A stretch of DNA of 64,000 nucleotides, taken from positions 1 through 64,000 of the forward strand of contig JAEYUC010000065.1 of NCBI GenBank assembly GCA_023433705.1, read 5' to 3'. The notes beneath the pieces are model-generated. The model had not been told where the DNA came from. It did not search any database and saw only the letters and a list, made by a program, of their open reading frames with translations. Each line of letters opens with the position of its first letter. The stretch's first letter is position 1. This document shows positions 25,520-34,710 of the stretch, piece by piece. Source of the DNA: Pseudomonadota bacterium (lineage in GTDB: Bacteria; Pseudomonadota; Gammaproteobacteria; Steroidobacterales; Steroidobacteraceae). Both the position numbers and the translations under genes were made by a program.

Positions 25520-27037
25520 TCAGAAGTTGGCGAAGAAACTTCGCGTCGCCTGCAGGCAGAACGCCGGCACGAGCACGTCGTGGTACTCCTTCCGTACGGC
25601 AGCGCGACCTTCGAGGAGCTTGAACAGGCTCTTCGTTTCCGCGAAGCGCTTGCGCAAGCTCTTGTAGGGGCCGTCGTGCCCGGGCGGCGCATCGATGTCG
25701 AGCACCGTCACGAAGCTGTTGGGCGCGTTGGCGGCCCAGTACCCCGCGATGAGCTCGGTATTCAAGTAGAAGACGACCGGGTCCTCGTCGCCAGCGCACA
25801 GCAGGACCGGCGCTACCGGTGCGAAATTGCGCAGATCGTTCTTCTTGAGCGCGACGCGCAGCGGGTGCGCGGGATTCGCGGGTGGCGATGCCGTCGTCGT
25901 ATCCGGATAGCCGCCGTCGGGATTCGCAAACACGTCCAGCAGGTAGCCGAGGCGATACGTATTGCTGATCAGGTGATCGGCGCCGAAACCTTCGGCGAAT
26001 ACTTCGGCGTACCGATCCGCGGTGACGGCAGGGGTGAGCGCGGCGAACTCCGGCGCGGGCGGCGTGCTGCTGAAGATGGCGGTCGCGGGCATCCGGCCTT
26101 CCGCGACGAGCGTGCCGGTGCCGGTGGCTCCCGGCAGCAGCGATCCCGCCCCCGCATATCTCGCTTCGAGAATATCCGTCGAGGCAACCTGCAGATTTCC
26201 ATACGCGCGCCGGTAGCTCGCGGCGAGCATGATGAATTCCTCGACCGCCCCGCGTCCCACTTGGCCCATGAATACCTGGTCCGCGAATGCCGAAAGCGCG
26301 TACGGACCGGACATCGGTGCCGAGGCGGTCACGGGAATCCCCGTGGCTTCGAGCGCGCGTTGCGTCGCCAGCGCCACATATCCGCCCTGTGAATAGCCGG
26401 TGACGAAGAGTTTCTGGTTGTCGAGGGCGCCGAGGGCCGGCAGCGCGGCGCGCGCCGCGGTCAACGCGTCGATCATGTCGGCGGCCTGCTGGTCACCATG
26501 GAGGAATGGGTGGTAGTCGAGCGTCGAGGTGTCGTATCCGGCGTAGTTAGGGGCGACGACGATGTACCCGTCCCCGGCCAGCGCCAGCGCGAGAGTCACA
26601 CCCTCGTAGTTGGTATCCCCACTCAGATCCGCGATGTTGAAGTTGCGCAGGTTGCGCTTGCCATGCGCGTACAGCGCGATCGGGCGTGGTCCCTGGCATG
26701 CGCCGTCGCCGCCGGTCGGCAGCATCAGCGCGCCCGAAGCGGTGGTCGGCTCCCCGAGCGCACCGACGGTGCCGTAGCGAAGCTGGTGGATCGCAACGCT
26801 GCATCGGGGCGTGAACGTGCGCCGGACGAGCCATTGCGTGAGCTCGCCGCTCGTGAGTTTCGCGATGAGATCCGAGGGCGAGTACACACCGAGGCCGGCC
26901 GGCTGCTCGAGTAGTTGCCCGCGCTGGGGCGCGACGGCTTCGACCGCGGGCACGTCCTGTGCCTGGACCTGGTGGATGCGCGCCACCGCGACGACCAGCA
27001 GCGCGATGTGACTCGACGAGCGCTTCGTGGGGGACAT
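25520..27037 (-). CDS. Secreted alpha/beta hydrolase, secretory-lipase type (paralogue of 10236-11771)
   Basis: A 505-residue exported hydrolase with signal peptide (SHIALLVVAVARIHQVQAQ). It is plainly homologous over its whole length to the protein encoded at 10236-11771: GQLLEQP..LG.YS, EPTTASGALMLP, GPRPIALYAHGKRNLRNFNIADL, YIVVAPNYAGYDTS, FVTGYSQGGYVALATQRALE, SAPMSGPYALSAFADQVFMGQVG, and YHDVLVPAFCLQATRSFF. The nucleophile Ser is in GYSQGG. The two genes lie 14 kb apart in opposite orientation, so they look like an old dispersed duplication. The likely substrates are esters or acyl glycerols outside the cytoplasm. The ATG at 27037 begins the signal sequence. Confidence 0.85.
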   Translation of the reverse strand: MSPTKRSSSHIALLVVAVARIHQVQAQDVPAVEAVAPQRGQLLEQPAGLGVYSPSDLIAKLTSGELTQWLVRRTFTPRCSVAIHQLRYGTVGALGEPTTASGALMLPTGGDGACQGPRPIALYAHGKRNLRNFNIADLSGDTNYEGVTLALALAGDGYIVVAPNYAGYDTSTLDYHPFLHGDQQAADMIDALTAARAALPALGALDNQKLFVTGYSQGGYVALATQRALEATGIPVTASAPMSGPYALSAFADQVFMGQVGRGAVEEFIMLAASYRRAYGNLQVASTDILEARYAGAGSLLPGATGTGTLVAEGRMPATAIFSSTPPAPEFAALTPAVTADRYAEVFAEGFGADHLISNTYRLGYLLDVFANPDGGYPDTTTASPPANPAHPLRVALKKNDLRNFAPVAPVLLCAGDEDPVVFYLNTELIAGYWAANAPNSFVTVLDIDAPPGHDGPYKSLRKRFAETKSLFKLLEGRAAVRKEYHDVLVPAFCLQATRSFFANF

Positions 27038-27322
27038 CTGCGTTGCCCTCGTTTCGTGAGTCTCGCGATGTCATCAGGTGCGCGGCGATCTTCCCGATTG
27101 CGGCGCGTCAAAACCATGGGACCAATGCAAGACTTGACGCGTTGGGGGCCCTCGCGCGCTGCCTTGGCGATCCCGCCCCCTTATGCCCGTTCTTGTTGCA
27201 GGCATCGGCCTGGCTGAAAAACACCTGCGATTTCGATTTCGACGCCCGGATCCGGACCAATCGACCCGGACAATTGTTAGTATCGGCCCCGGCCTTCGCC
27301 AGACCAGAAAAGTGGAGCACCC

Positions 27323-28021
27323 ATGCAAGCGCAGACTCTGCCCAGCCTGACACCCGTAGCGGCGCTCACCACCGAAGCGCGCTCGAAATTCATCACGCGG
27401 ACCTACAGCCATGTCGCCGCGGCCATCCTCTTGTTCACGGCGATCGAGATGTGGCTGTTCAGCACCGGACGCGTGGTCCCGCTGTCCCAGTGGATCCTGA
27501 GCTTCAACTGGCTCGTGATCATCGGCGCGCTGATGCTCGTCGGCTGGATCGCGACACACGTCGCGCACAACATCGAGTCCAAACCACTTCAATACCTCGC
27601 GCTCGTGGCGTTCGTCGTCGCGCAGGCCGTCATCTTCGCGCCGCTGCTCCTCATCGCGGCGACCCTGCAGGCCGGCATCATCGAGAGCGCCGTGTTCATC
27701 ACGGTGTTCGGTGTGCTCGGACTCACGGCGGTCGCGTTCATCACGCGCAAGGACTTCTCGTTCATGCGCGGCATCCTGATGTGGGTCGGCATCCTCGCGC
27801 TCGTCGCGATCGCGGGGTCGGTGCTGTTCGGATTCCAGCTCGGCACCTGGTTCTCCGTCGCGATGATCGGCTTCGCCGGCGCGGCGGTGCTCTACGACAC
27901 TTCGAACATCCTTCATCACTATCCGGAGGATCGCTACGTGGGCGCCGCGCTCGCGCTGTTCTCCTCGATCGTGCTGATGTTCTGGTACGTGCTGCGCCTT
28001 TTGATCGCATCGCGCGACTGA
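27323..28021 (+). CDS. Bax inhibitor-1 / YccA-YbhL family membrane protein
   Basis: A 232-residue protein with seven hydrophobic helices and the family layout: short cytosolic N-terminus (TTEARSKFITRTYSHVAAAILLFTAIEM), a signature third-to-sixth helix region (LGLTAVAFITRKDFSFMRGILMWVG), and VLYDTSNILHHYPEDRYVGAALALFSSIVLMFWYVLRLL at the end with the conserved DTSNI/HHY segment. Family members act as pH-sensitive calcium-leak channels or modulators of FtsH (YccA); this one is closest in style to YbhL-like proteins. It stands alone, divergent from the lipase gene across a 285-bp gap, and is followed by a strong hairpin. The start is ATG 27323, after AGTGGAG. Confidence 0.93.
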   Translation: MQAQTLPSLTPVAALTTEARSKFITRTYSHVAAAILLFTAIEMWLFSTGRVVPLSQWILSFNWLVIIGALMLVGWIATHVAHNIESKPLQYLALVAFVVAQAVIFAPLLLIAATLQAGIIESAVFITVFGVLGLTAVAFITRKDFSFMRGILMWVGILALVAIAGSVLFGFQLGTWFSVAMIGFAGAAVLYDTSNILHHYPEDRYVGAALALFSSIVLMFWYVLRLLIASRD

Positions 28022-28036
28022 TACGCCCCAAAAACG

Positions 28037-28064
28037 GGCCGGCGGATGCCCGCATCCGCCGGCC
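28037..28064 (+). terminator. Strong perfect hairpin after the Bax-inhibitor-like gene
   Basis: A 12-bp perfect stem (GGCCGGCGGATG pairing with CATCCGCCGGCC) with a four-base loop lies 16 bp after the stop codon. A five-A run immediately precedes it and becomes a T run only on the minus strand. It is therefore a textbook intrinsic terminator for minus-strand transcription and a plausible one for the plus strand. No minus-strand gene enters from the right, so its main job is probably to end the upstream plus-strand transcript. Confidence 0.6.
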
Positions 28065-28167
28065 TCACGCGACCAACGGTTCGTCGCCCGACGAATTGAC
28101 TCGCCTCCCCTTTTGACAACATCCTGTCCGCAACAACAAAGCCGTCGGATACGGCAAGGGGCGGATC

Positions 28168-31089
28168 ATGGGAAACGCTAAGTCGTTGCGGGGATTGCTG
28201 TTTGCCGTCGCCGGGGCGGGAACCCCATGGGCCCTGGCGCAAGATGCGTCGCCGCCACCTGACCCGGACGAGACCGTCGAAGAGGTCGTGGTCACCGGCT
28301 CCCGCATTCGCCAGAGCGAAGAGAACTTCGCGAACCCGGTGACGACGTTCAGCGCCGACACGATCGCCCAGTCTGGCAAGACGAGTCTCGCGGACTTTCT
28401 CTCGCAGACACCGGCGCTGATCGGATCGATCAACGGCGACCTGACGGCGGGATCCTATCCAGGCTTCGGCGAAGTCGGCCTCAATCTACTCGACCTGCGC
28501 CACCTCGGCGTGGACCGCACGCTGGTGCTGGTCGACGGCCGCCGCCACGTCTCGGGCCTCGAAGGCTCCGCCGCGGTCGACATCGATACCATCCCCACGG
28601 ACCTGCTCGAATCGGTCGACGTGCTCACGGGCGGCGCCTCGGCTATCTACGGCGCGGACGGCGTGTCGGGCGTCGTCAATTTCCGGCTCAAGCGCGATTT
28701 CGAAGGCCTCGCGTTTCGCGGCCAGGCCGGCACCTCCAAGGACGGCGACGGCAACAACCTGTTCGCCGCCGTGACCGGTGGCCACAACTTCGCCTCCGAC
28801 CGGGCGAACGTCGCCTTCGCGTACGAATACAACTCGAACGACCGCGTCAACGACCAGGATCGCAGCTACCTGCGGCCACCGCGCTCCGCGAACCTGTACC
28901 AGAACCAGGCCGATCTCGACGATTCGATCACGCTGCCCGACAACGTTCCCTACGACGACGTTCGTTACGCGGACAGCGCGCGCATGGGCGCGGTCGATGT
29001 CGACTTCGATTTCATACCCGACTTCGAGGGCAGCGGCGGCATCTACGACCGCGGCTTCGTGCTCGAGAATTCAGGCGGCTACACGCAGGGCGGATCCAGC
29101 ACGCCGACCGACGGCTACCAGGGCGATCTGTTCCCCGAGATCAAGCGGCACCTCTTCAACGTGGTCGGACACTTCGACCTGAACGACTCGACGACGATCT
29201 CCGCGGAAGCGAAGTACGTGCGCACGAAAGCACTCTCGATCGTGCAACCGACCTACGACTTCTACCTGTTCCTGCAGGCCGACAATCCGTTCATGCCGGA
29301 CTCGATCCGCGACGCGATCGTGCCCGGCGCCGCGGCGGAATACTTCGAGGATCCCGAGACGCCGGATGGCGTGCTCGTGACGCGCGACAACTACGACATG
29401 GGCGTCAACATCGACGACGCGTTGCGCGAGACGGTGCGCGGCGTGTTGGCCCTGAACGGCGAGATCTCCGATCACCTGCGCTACGAGGTGTCGTTCGTCC
29501 ACGGCGAAACGCGCAGCCGCATCGAGTCGATCAACAATCGCCTCCAGGCCAACTGGGAAGCGGCGATCGACGTCGTCAGCCATCCCGACACCGGCGCGCC
29601 GGTGTGCCGCGTGTCGCTCGATCCGGATGCGCCGCCCGAGCTCGCCGGCTGCGTTCCGTACAACATCTTCGGCGAGGGTGTGCGCGATCCCGCCGCGCTC
29701 GATTACGTTTCGATCGACAGCGTGTCGCGCACGAAGGTCGAGCAGCAGGTCGCATCGGGTTATCTCTCGGGCGACTTCGGCTCGTGGTTCTCGCTGCCCG
29801 GAGGTCCGATCGGCTTCGCGATCGGCGCCGAGTACCGGCACGAAGCCAGCGAGGCCAACCCCGCGCAGGAGATCGTGGACGGCCTCACGTGGTGGGGACC
29901 GATCGCGCCCTCGAGCGGCAGTTTCAACGTCAAGGAAGTCTTCACCGAGGTGAACCTGCCCCTGTTGCTCAATGCACGGTTCGCCGAGCGACTCTCACTC
30001 GGCGCCGCGTTCCGCGCCTCCGACTACAGCACCGTCGGTTCGACGAACTCGTGGAAGGTGGACCTGGTGTACGCGCCGGTTTCGTCGGTGTCGTTCCGCG
30101 GCACGTACGCGCAGGCGGTGCGCGCGCCCAACATCACGGAGCTGTTCTCGCCGGAGTCGACGACGTTCCACTTCATCGTCGACCCATGCGACCTGAACGA
30201 GCTCAACAACGGCACGAGCACGCGCGAAGCCAACTGCGCCGCGCTGCTCGAGGGCATGGGCATCGACCCGACGACGTTCCTGCCGTCGGACACGCCGCAG
30301 GCCACGCTGTACACGCAAGGCCTTTTCGGCGGCAATGCCGACCTCCGCGAGGAGACGGCAAAGACCTGGACCGCAGGTGTCGTGTTGCGGCCCGAGTTCG
30401 TGCCGGGGCTGAACCTGTCGCTCGACTGGTACGACATCCAGATCACGGACGCGATCAATACGCCGTTCGCCGAAGAGCTCGCGCAGCTGTGCGTCGATCA
30501 GCCGACGCTCGACAACAACTTCTGCCCCGGCATCGAGCGCGATCCGGAGACAGGCTTCATCGTCGGGTTCACCGTGCGCCCGGACAACGTCGCGAAGTTC
30601 CACACCGCGGGACTCGACATCGCGCTCGATTACCAGGTCTCCGGCGAATACGGTGAATTCCGGTTGCAGCTCGCCGGCAACTACCTCGACCGGCTGGAGT
30701 TCATTTCGTCGCCCGGCGCCGAAATCGACAACGATCTCGAGGAGCAGTACTTCCCGAAGCTGTCGTCGACTCTCGATGCGAGCTGGTCGCGCGGGCCGGT
30801 CACCGTCTCGTACGGCATCAACTGGTTCAGCAAGACCGACCGCTTCACGCGCGAGACGCTCGCGGGCGATCCCGACTACAGCGATCCGCGCTTCTTCAAG
30901 GTCCAGGAGAAGTGGGAACACGAGGTTCAGCTGGCGTATGACGTGAACGACAACGTCAATGTGTACGCGGGCATCAACAACCTGTTCGACGAGAGGCCGG
31001 CGTTCGGCTACAGCTCCTATCCGGTCTCCGCGATGGGTCGTTACTTCTACCTCGGCGGCAGGGTGAACTTCGGCGCCGCGAGTCGATGA
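28168..31089 (+). CDS. TonB-dependent outer-membrane receptor
   Basis: A 973-residue receptor. Signal peptide (LRGLLFAVAGAGTPWALAQ), then ETVEEVVVTGSRIRQ, the TonB-box/plug start seen in receptors of complex organic substrates. The plug domain carries LDLRHLGVDRTLVLVDGRRHV, DIDTIPTDLLESVDVLTGGASAIYGADGVSGVVNF, and a long beta-barrel follows with SVSFRGTYAQAVRAPNITELFSPES and AKTWTAGVVLRPEFVPGLNLSLDWYDI. The class is the large 'TonB-dependent receptor' group of Xanthomonadales/Steroidobacter relatives, usually taking up peptides, sugars or aromatic compounds rather than siderophores. The stop overlaps the ATG of an S9 peptidase (ATGA), so the receptor and a periplasmic peptidase are made together; peptide import is the likely theme. 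Confidence 0.93.
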   Translation: MGNAKSLRGLLFAVAGAGTPWALAQDASPPPDPDETVEEVVVTGSRIRQSEENFANPVTTFSADTIAQSGKTSLADFLSQTPALIGSINGDLTAGSYPGFGEVGLNLLDLRHLGVDRTLVLVDGRRHVSGLEGSAAVDIDTIPTDLLESVDVLTGGASAIYGADGVSGVVNFRLKRDFEGLAFRGQAGTSKDGDGNNLFAAVTGGHNFASDRANVAFAYEYNSNDRVNDQDRSYLRPPRSANLYQNQADLDDSITLPDNVPYDDVRYADSARMGAVDVDFDFIPDFEGSGGIYDRGFVLENSGGYTQGGSSTPTDGYQGDLFPEIKRHLFNVVGHFDLNDSTTISAEAKYVRTKALSIVQPTYDFYLFLQADNPFMPDSIRDAIVPGAAAEYFEDPETPDGVLVTRDNYDMGVNIDDALRETVRGVLALNGEISDHLRYEVSFVHGETRSRIESINNRLQANWEAAIDVVSHPDTGAPVCRVSLDPDAPPELAGCVPYNIFGEGVRDPAALDYVSIDSVSRTKVEQQVASGYLSGDFGSWFSLPGGPIGFAIGAEYRHEASEANPAQEIVDGLTWWGPIAPSSGSFNVKEVFTEVNLPLLLNARFAERLSLGAAFRASDYSTVGSTNSWKVDLVYAPVSSVSFRGTYAQAVRAPNITELFSPESTTFHFIVDPCDLNELNNGTSTREANCAALLEGMGIDPTTFLPSDTPQATLYTQGLFGGNADLREETAKTWTAGVVLRPEFVPGLNLSLDWYDIQITDAINTPFAEELAQLCVDQPTLDNNFCPGIERDPETGFIVGFTVRPDNVAKFHTAGLDIALDYQVSGEYGEFRLQLAGNYLDRLEFISSPGAEIDNDLEEQYFPKLSSTLDASWSRGPVTVSYGINWFSKTDRFTRETLAGDPDYSDPRFFKVQEKWEHEVQLAYDVNDNVNVYAGINNLFDERPAFGYSSYPVSAMGRYFYLGGRVNFGAASR

Positions 31090-33095
31090 CCGGATCGCGC
31101 TGGACACTGCTCGCGCTGGCCGCCTGTCCTGCCTTCTGCGCGCAAGCGCAGACGCAGGCGCAGGCGCCGTTCGCCGTCGAGGACTACCATCTACTCGCGA
31201 CGGCGGCCGATCCGGCGTTCGCGCCCTCCGGCGAACGCATCGCGTACTCGCTCTCGAAGAACCACCGCAAGGAAGACAAGACCACGACCGATCTCTGGTC
31301 CGTGACCTGGAGCGGCGGTGCTCCCAGGCAGCTGACCAACACGCCCGGCAACAGTGAGTGGCAGCCGCAATACGCGGCCGACGGCAAGTCGTTGTACTTC
31401 CTGAGCGACGCGGGCAAGGACGAAGTAACTCAGCTCTGGCGGATGTCCGCGAACGGCGGGCGCGCGCGGCCCGTTACGCGGATACCCGGCGGCATCAGCG
31501 ATTTCGATCTGTCGCCGGACGGCAAGCGCGCGGTGGTGGTGGCCGAGGTCGGGCGCAACGTGGGCAGCAAGGCCGAGACCGCGCCGCCGATCGAAACGGA
31601 ACGCTTTCTGTTCAAGCTCGACGGCCAGGGTTATCTCGACGACCGCACGCAGCAGCTGTTCATCGTCGAGCTGGCTACCGGCGAGGCGAAGCGGCTGACG
31701 CAAGGCGAGCGCGATCACTGGCATCCGGCCTGGTCGCCGGATGGCGCATCGCTCGCCTACACGGCGAAGGAGCGCGCCACCGACCACGATTCCAACTACG
31801 AAGTCTACGTGCAGCGAGTCGACTCGAACGAGCCGCGCAAGATCAGCACCTCGGCCGGACCCGACGACGATCCGGACTGGTATGCGCGCCCGTCCTGGTC
31901 GCCCGACTCGCGCCGCGTGTTGTGGCTCGAGGGCGGCGACAGCAAGTGGATCTACTATGCGACCGCGCAGCTCGCCGTCGCGGATCTATCTACCGGCGAG
32001 GTTACGCGGCCGGGACGGATCGACCGCTGGTACTACTATCCGAAGTTCGCGCCGGACGGATCGATCGTGTCGCTGATCGAGCACGACCGCGACACCTGGC
32101 TGGCGCGCATCGATCCGGCGAGCGGAAAGATCGAATACCTGACTTCGGGCGAACGCTTCGGCGTCGACTTCGACATCGCGCCCGACGGGCGCATCGTGCT
32201 GCTCGAAAGCGACGTCGACACACCCGCCGAACTGTTCGCGTTGGACGGCAAACGCCGGCTCACGCATCACAACGCGTGGACGGAGCAACGCGCGCGCGGC
32301 GAGGTGCGCGACGTTTCGTTCAAGAGTGGCGACGAGGAGATTCACGGCTACATCACGCTGCCGGCGAATCACGATCCGGTGAAGCGGTATCCGCTGCTCG
32401 CCTATCTGCATGGCGGGCCCGTCTACCAGCACAGCCACGAGTTCGACATCGTGCCGCGGCTGTACGCGGCGGCCGGCTACGCGGTGTTGTCCGTCAATCC
32501 GCGCGGCTCATCGGGCCGCGGATTCGAATTCTCGCGCGCCATCTGGGCCGACTGGGGCAACCTCGACGGGCAGGACATCAGCGCCGGGATCACACACGCC
32601 ATCGACAGCGGCATCGCGGATCCCGAACGGATCGGTGTGTTCGGCTGGAGTTACGGCGGCATTCTCACCGACTACATGATCGCGAGCGATCCGCGCATCA
32701 AGGCGGCTGTCTCGGGCGCAGGCGTCGCGAACGTGCTCGCGACGTTCGGCGTCGACATGTATGCACGCGAATACGTGTACGAGCTCGGAACGCCGTGGGA
32801 GAACTTCGAGACCTGGCGCAATCTCGCCTCTCCCTTCCTGCACCCCGAGCGCATCACGGCGCCCACGCTGTTCCAGTGCACCGCCGACGACGACAACGTG
32901 CCGTGCGTCGGCTCGGAACAGATGTACCAGGTGCTCAAGACCCGCGGCGTACCCACGAAGCTGATCGTCTACCCGGGCCAGAACCACGAACTCACCGTAC
33001 CCAGCTACCTCGTGCACCGCATGCGCAGCAACCTCGACTGGTTCGCCCGCTGGCTGGGTGGGGATAGTGGTGCCGGAGTAAAAAGTGGGGATTAG
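31086..33095 (+). CDS. S9-family peptidase (dipeptidyl/acylaminoacyl peptidase type), exported
   Basis: A 669-residue serine peptidase with signal peptide (WTLLALAACPAFCAQA followed by a Gln-Ala stretch). The N-terminal propeller has repeating APSGERIAYSLS, SPDGKRAVVVAEVG and WSPDGASLAYTAKE segments. The catalytic domain has AYLHGGP, NPRGSSGRGFEF, nucleophile S522 in FGWSYGGI, the acid in CTADDDNVP and the His in GQNHELTVP. It removes small units from peptides in the periplasm. Translationally coupled to the TonB-dependent receptor upstream. The C-terminus is odd: the last dozen residues, GGDSGAGVKSGD, and the stop codon are encoded by the left arm of a palindromic repeat element that has landed on the gene end. 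Confidence 0.92.
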   Translation: MTGSRWTLLALAACPAFCAQAQTQAQAPFAVEDYHLLATAADPAFAPSGERIAYSLSKNHRKEDKTTTDLWSVTWSGGAPRQLTNTPGNSEWQPQYAADGKSLYFLSDAGKDEVTQLWRMSANGGRARPVTRIPGGISDFDLSPDGKRAVVVAEVGRNVGSKAETAPPIETERFLFKLDGQGYLDDRTQQLFIVELATGEAKRLTQGERDHWHPAWSPDGASLAYTAKERATDHDSNYEVYVQRVDSNEPRKISTSAGPDDDPDWYARPSWSPDSRRVLWLEGGDSKWIYYATAQLAVADLSTGEVTRPGRIDRWYYYPKFAPDGSIVSLIEHDRDTWLARIDPASGKIEYLTSGERFGVDFDIAPDGRIVLLESDVDTPAELFALDGKRRLTHHNAWTEQRARGEVRDVSFKSGDEEIHGYITLPANHDPVKRYPLLAYLHGGPVYQHSHEFDIVPRLYAAAGYAVLSVNPRGSSGRGFEFSRAIWADWGNLDGQDISAGITHAIDSGIADPERIGVFGWSYGGILTDYMIASDPRIKAAVSGAGVANVLATFGVDMYAREYVYELGTPWENFETWRNLASPFLHPERITAPTLFQCTADDDNVPCVGSEQMYQVLKTRGVPTKLIVYPGQNHELTVPSYLVHRMRSNLDWFARWLGGDSGAGVKSGD

Positions 33096-33167
33096 CGGAG
33101 ACGTCAGAGGGAATCCAGCGGGTCAGCGCTGATCCCCACTTTTTACACCGGCACCGCTATCCCCACC
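33058..33167. repeat. Palindromic (MITE/REP-like) element, copy 1
   Basis: Two near-perfect inverted arms of about 35 bp, GGTGGGGATAGTGGTGCCGG... continuing to AAAAAGTGGGGAT on the left (about 33058-33092) and its reverse complement on the right (about 33132-33167), enclose about 35 bp of unique sequence. The arms differ at three positions. The left arm forms the 3' end of the S9 peptidase gene. The same arms recur at 34711-34810. GTGGGGA-type repeats of this kind accompany REP/RAYT systems in other proteobacteria; that comparison is from memory. No transposase is nearby, so movement would need a protein supplied from elsewhere. Confidence 0.85.
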
Positions 33168-33174
33168 TTTCACT

Positions 33175-34617
33175 TCACAGCGCGCCGTTGTCCCAAGGAC
33201 CCGTAATCGCGAAGGTGATCCCGGGCGTCTGGATGTTCACGAACATCCACCTTCCGTAAAAGCACGCGCCCGCCCACTCGATGCCGGAGTAGTTGCCGGG
33301 CACGACGCTCGAGACGATGCCGCCGCGGCCCTTGTTCACCACCGCCTCCACCTGCGCGATGTTGGCTGCCGTCAGGTTCATGCGGTTCTCGGCGAAGATG
33401 AACGTCCTGCCGCTCTGCGAAAGACCGCGCAACCGCTGGATGTTGTTCCCACCGTCCTCGCAAAGAATGATGCCGCCACGATTGCTGACCGCGATGTTGT
33501 CGGGGTTGCTGCACTCGAGGTTCGTGATGCCCGCGCCCGCCGAGTTGAAGATGATCGTTAGGATCTCCTTGCGCGGGTCGTATTCGAATACCTGCCCCTG
33601 GCGGGCCGATCCGCCGCTCGTGCAGACGAAGTAGATCTTGCCGCTGTCGAAGTACGCGCCTTCGGGTCTCGCGAAACATGCGCGGCCCGGAGCCGAGTTG
33701 TAGGCACGACCTCTGGTCGCTTCCGGATCCGTGACCTCGACCCACTCGACTTCCCACGTCGCGCCGTTCGGATAGTCGATGTACACGCCACCCAGGCCGC
33801 TGAAGTTGTAGTTGTCCTCGCCCTTCACCCTGAGCGCGAACAACGTTCCACCCGCCGCGGGATTGCCGTACTGGTTCGGCACGAACTTGTAGAAGCCACC
33901 GGGCGTCGCGTCCTCGGTTTCGTAGATGCTCCCGCTGCCTTCGTCGACCGCGATCGCTTCGTGCGAAAAGCGACCCATCGCGGTCAACGGCTCGGCAGTC
34001 GCCGTGCCCTGCGCGGGAACGTCGAAGCACCAGCCGTGGCGCACGCCCGCGGGCGACGTGTAGCCGGTTTCTTCGCAGGTGATCCAGGAACCCCACGGCG
34101 TGCGACCGCCGGCGCAATTCGTAACCGTGCCGCTCAGCGATCCGAAGTGGCCCGTGAAGCGACCGGTCAACGTGTTGAAGCCCAGCGTGGTCGTGCCGCC
34201 GCGCCCGTTGACATTGTCGTAACCGGCTTTTGCGATGAACGGATTCGGGCCGTTGCCGCTGCCCAGCTCGTGATTTCGCACCAGAAAGATCTCGCCGCCC
34301 TTGTTCGAAACCACGTCCATGCCGTCGTGCGCGCCCGGTGTCGGCACGCCGTCATCCATCTGCTGGCCGCGCCAGCCGAAGGTGCGATAACGGAATCCCG
34401 CCGGCAGCGCGATCAGCGGCAAGCCGGTGGTTTCATCGTTGACCGGCGCCACCGGGCCGTAGTCATCGGAATAAGGCAATTCGACGGCGTCGGCGCGTCG
34501 CGCGAGCAGCGCGCCGAAGGAAATCGTGGCGGCACCTGCCACGCCACCTTTCAGGAAAGAACGCCGGCCCATCTGCTCCGGCAAGCGGCCGGCGGTTTCG
34601 ATCGAAGGATTACTCAT
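33175..34617 (-). CDS. PhoX / DUF839 family protein, Tat-exported
   Basis: A 480-residue protein with a twin-arginine signal (MGRRSFLKGGVAGAATISFG, residues about 16-35). The body matches the DUF839/PhoX group, beta-propeller phosphatases and relatives that bind Ca and Fe: FGWRGQQMDDGVPTPGAHDGMDVV, EIFLVRNHEL, TPWGSWITCEETGY, GRFSHEAIAVDEGSGSIYETED, FYKFVPNQYG, SNPDNIAVSNRGGIILCEDGGN and FSGIEWAGACFY-like end. Family members include secreted alkaline phosphatases, but many have unknown substrates. Copies of one palindromic repeat lie on both sides of the gene, 8 bp after its stop and about 95 bp before its start. It is transcribed against both neighbours. Confidence 0.88.
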   Translation of the reverse strand: MSNPSIETAGRLPEQMGRRSFLKGGVAGAATISFGALLARRADAVELPYSDDYGPVAPVNDETTGLPLIALPAGFRYRTFGWRGQQMDDGVPTPGAHDGMDVVSNKGGEIFLVRNHELGSGNGPNPFIAKAGYDNVNGRGGTTTLGFNTLTGRFTGHFGSLSGTVTNCAGGRTPWGSWITCEETGYTSPAGVRHGWCFDVPAQGTATAEPLTAMGRFSHEAIAVDEGSGSIYETEDATPGGFYKFVPNQYGNPAAGGTLFALRVKGEDNYNFSGLGGVYIDYPNGATWEVEWVEVTDPEATRGRAYNSAPGRACFARPEGAYFDSGKIYFVCTSGGSARQGQVFEYDPRKEILTIIFNSAGAGITNLECSNPDNIAVSNRGGIILCEDGGNNIQRLRGLSQSGRTFIFAENRMNLTAANIAQVEAVVNKGRGGIVSSVVPGNYSGIEWAGACFYGRWMFVNIQTPGITFAITGPWDNGAL

Positions 34618-34710
34618 TGCTGTCCCCTGCTGGGTCGTTGTGACGTGCGCTCACGTTAGGTTCGTGAGATTTCGCGGACGTGACGCCGCGATTGCGAATC
34701 CGTCACAGGG

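Noticed and set aside
28113..28118. TTGACA before the 973-residue receptor gene as a full promoter
   Set aside because: The -35 match is perfect, but no acceptable -10 lies 16-18 bp downstream.
33175..34617. DUF839 gene with flanking repeats as a composite transposon
   Set aside because: No transposase, no clear target-site duplication, and the two repeat copies differ in their centres; kept only as a hypothesis in the findings.
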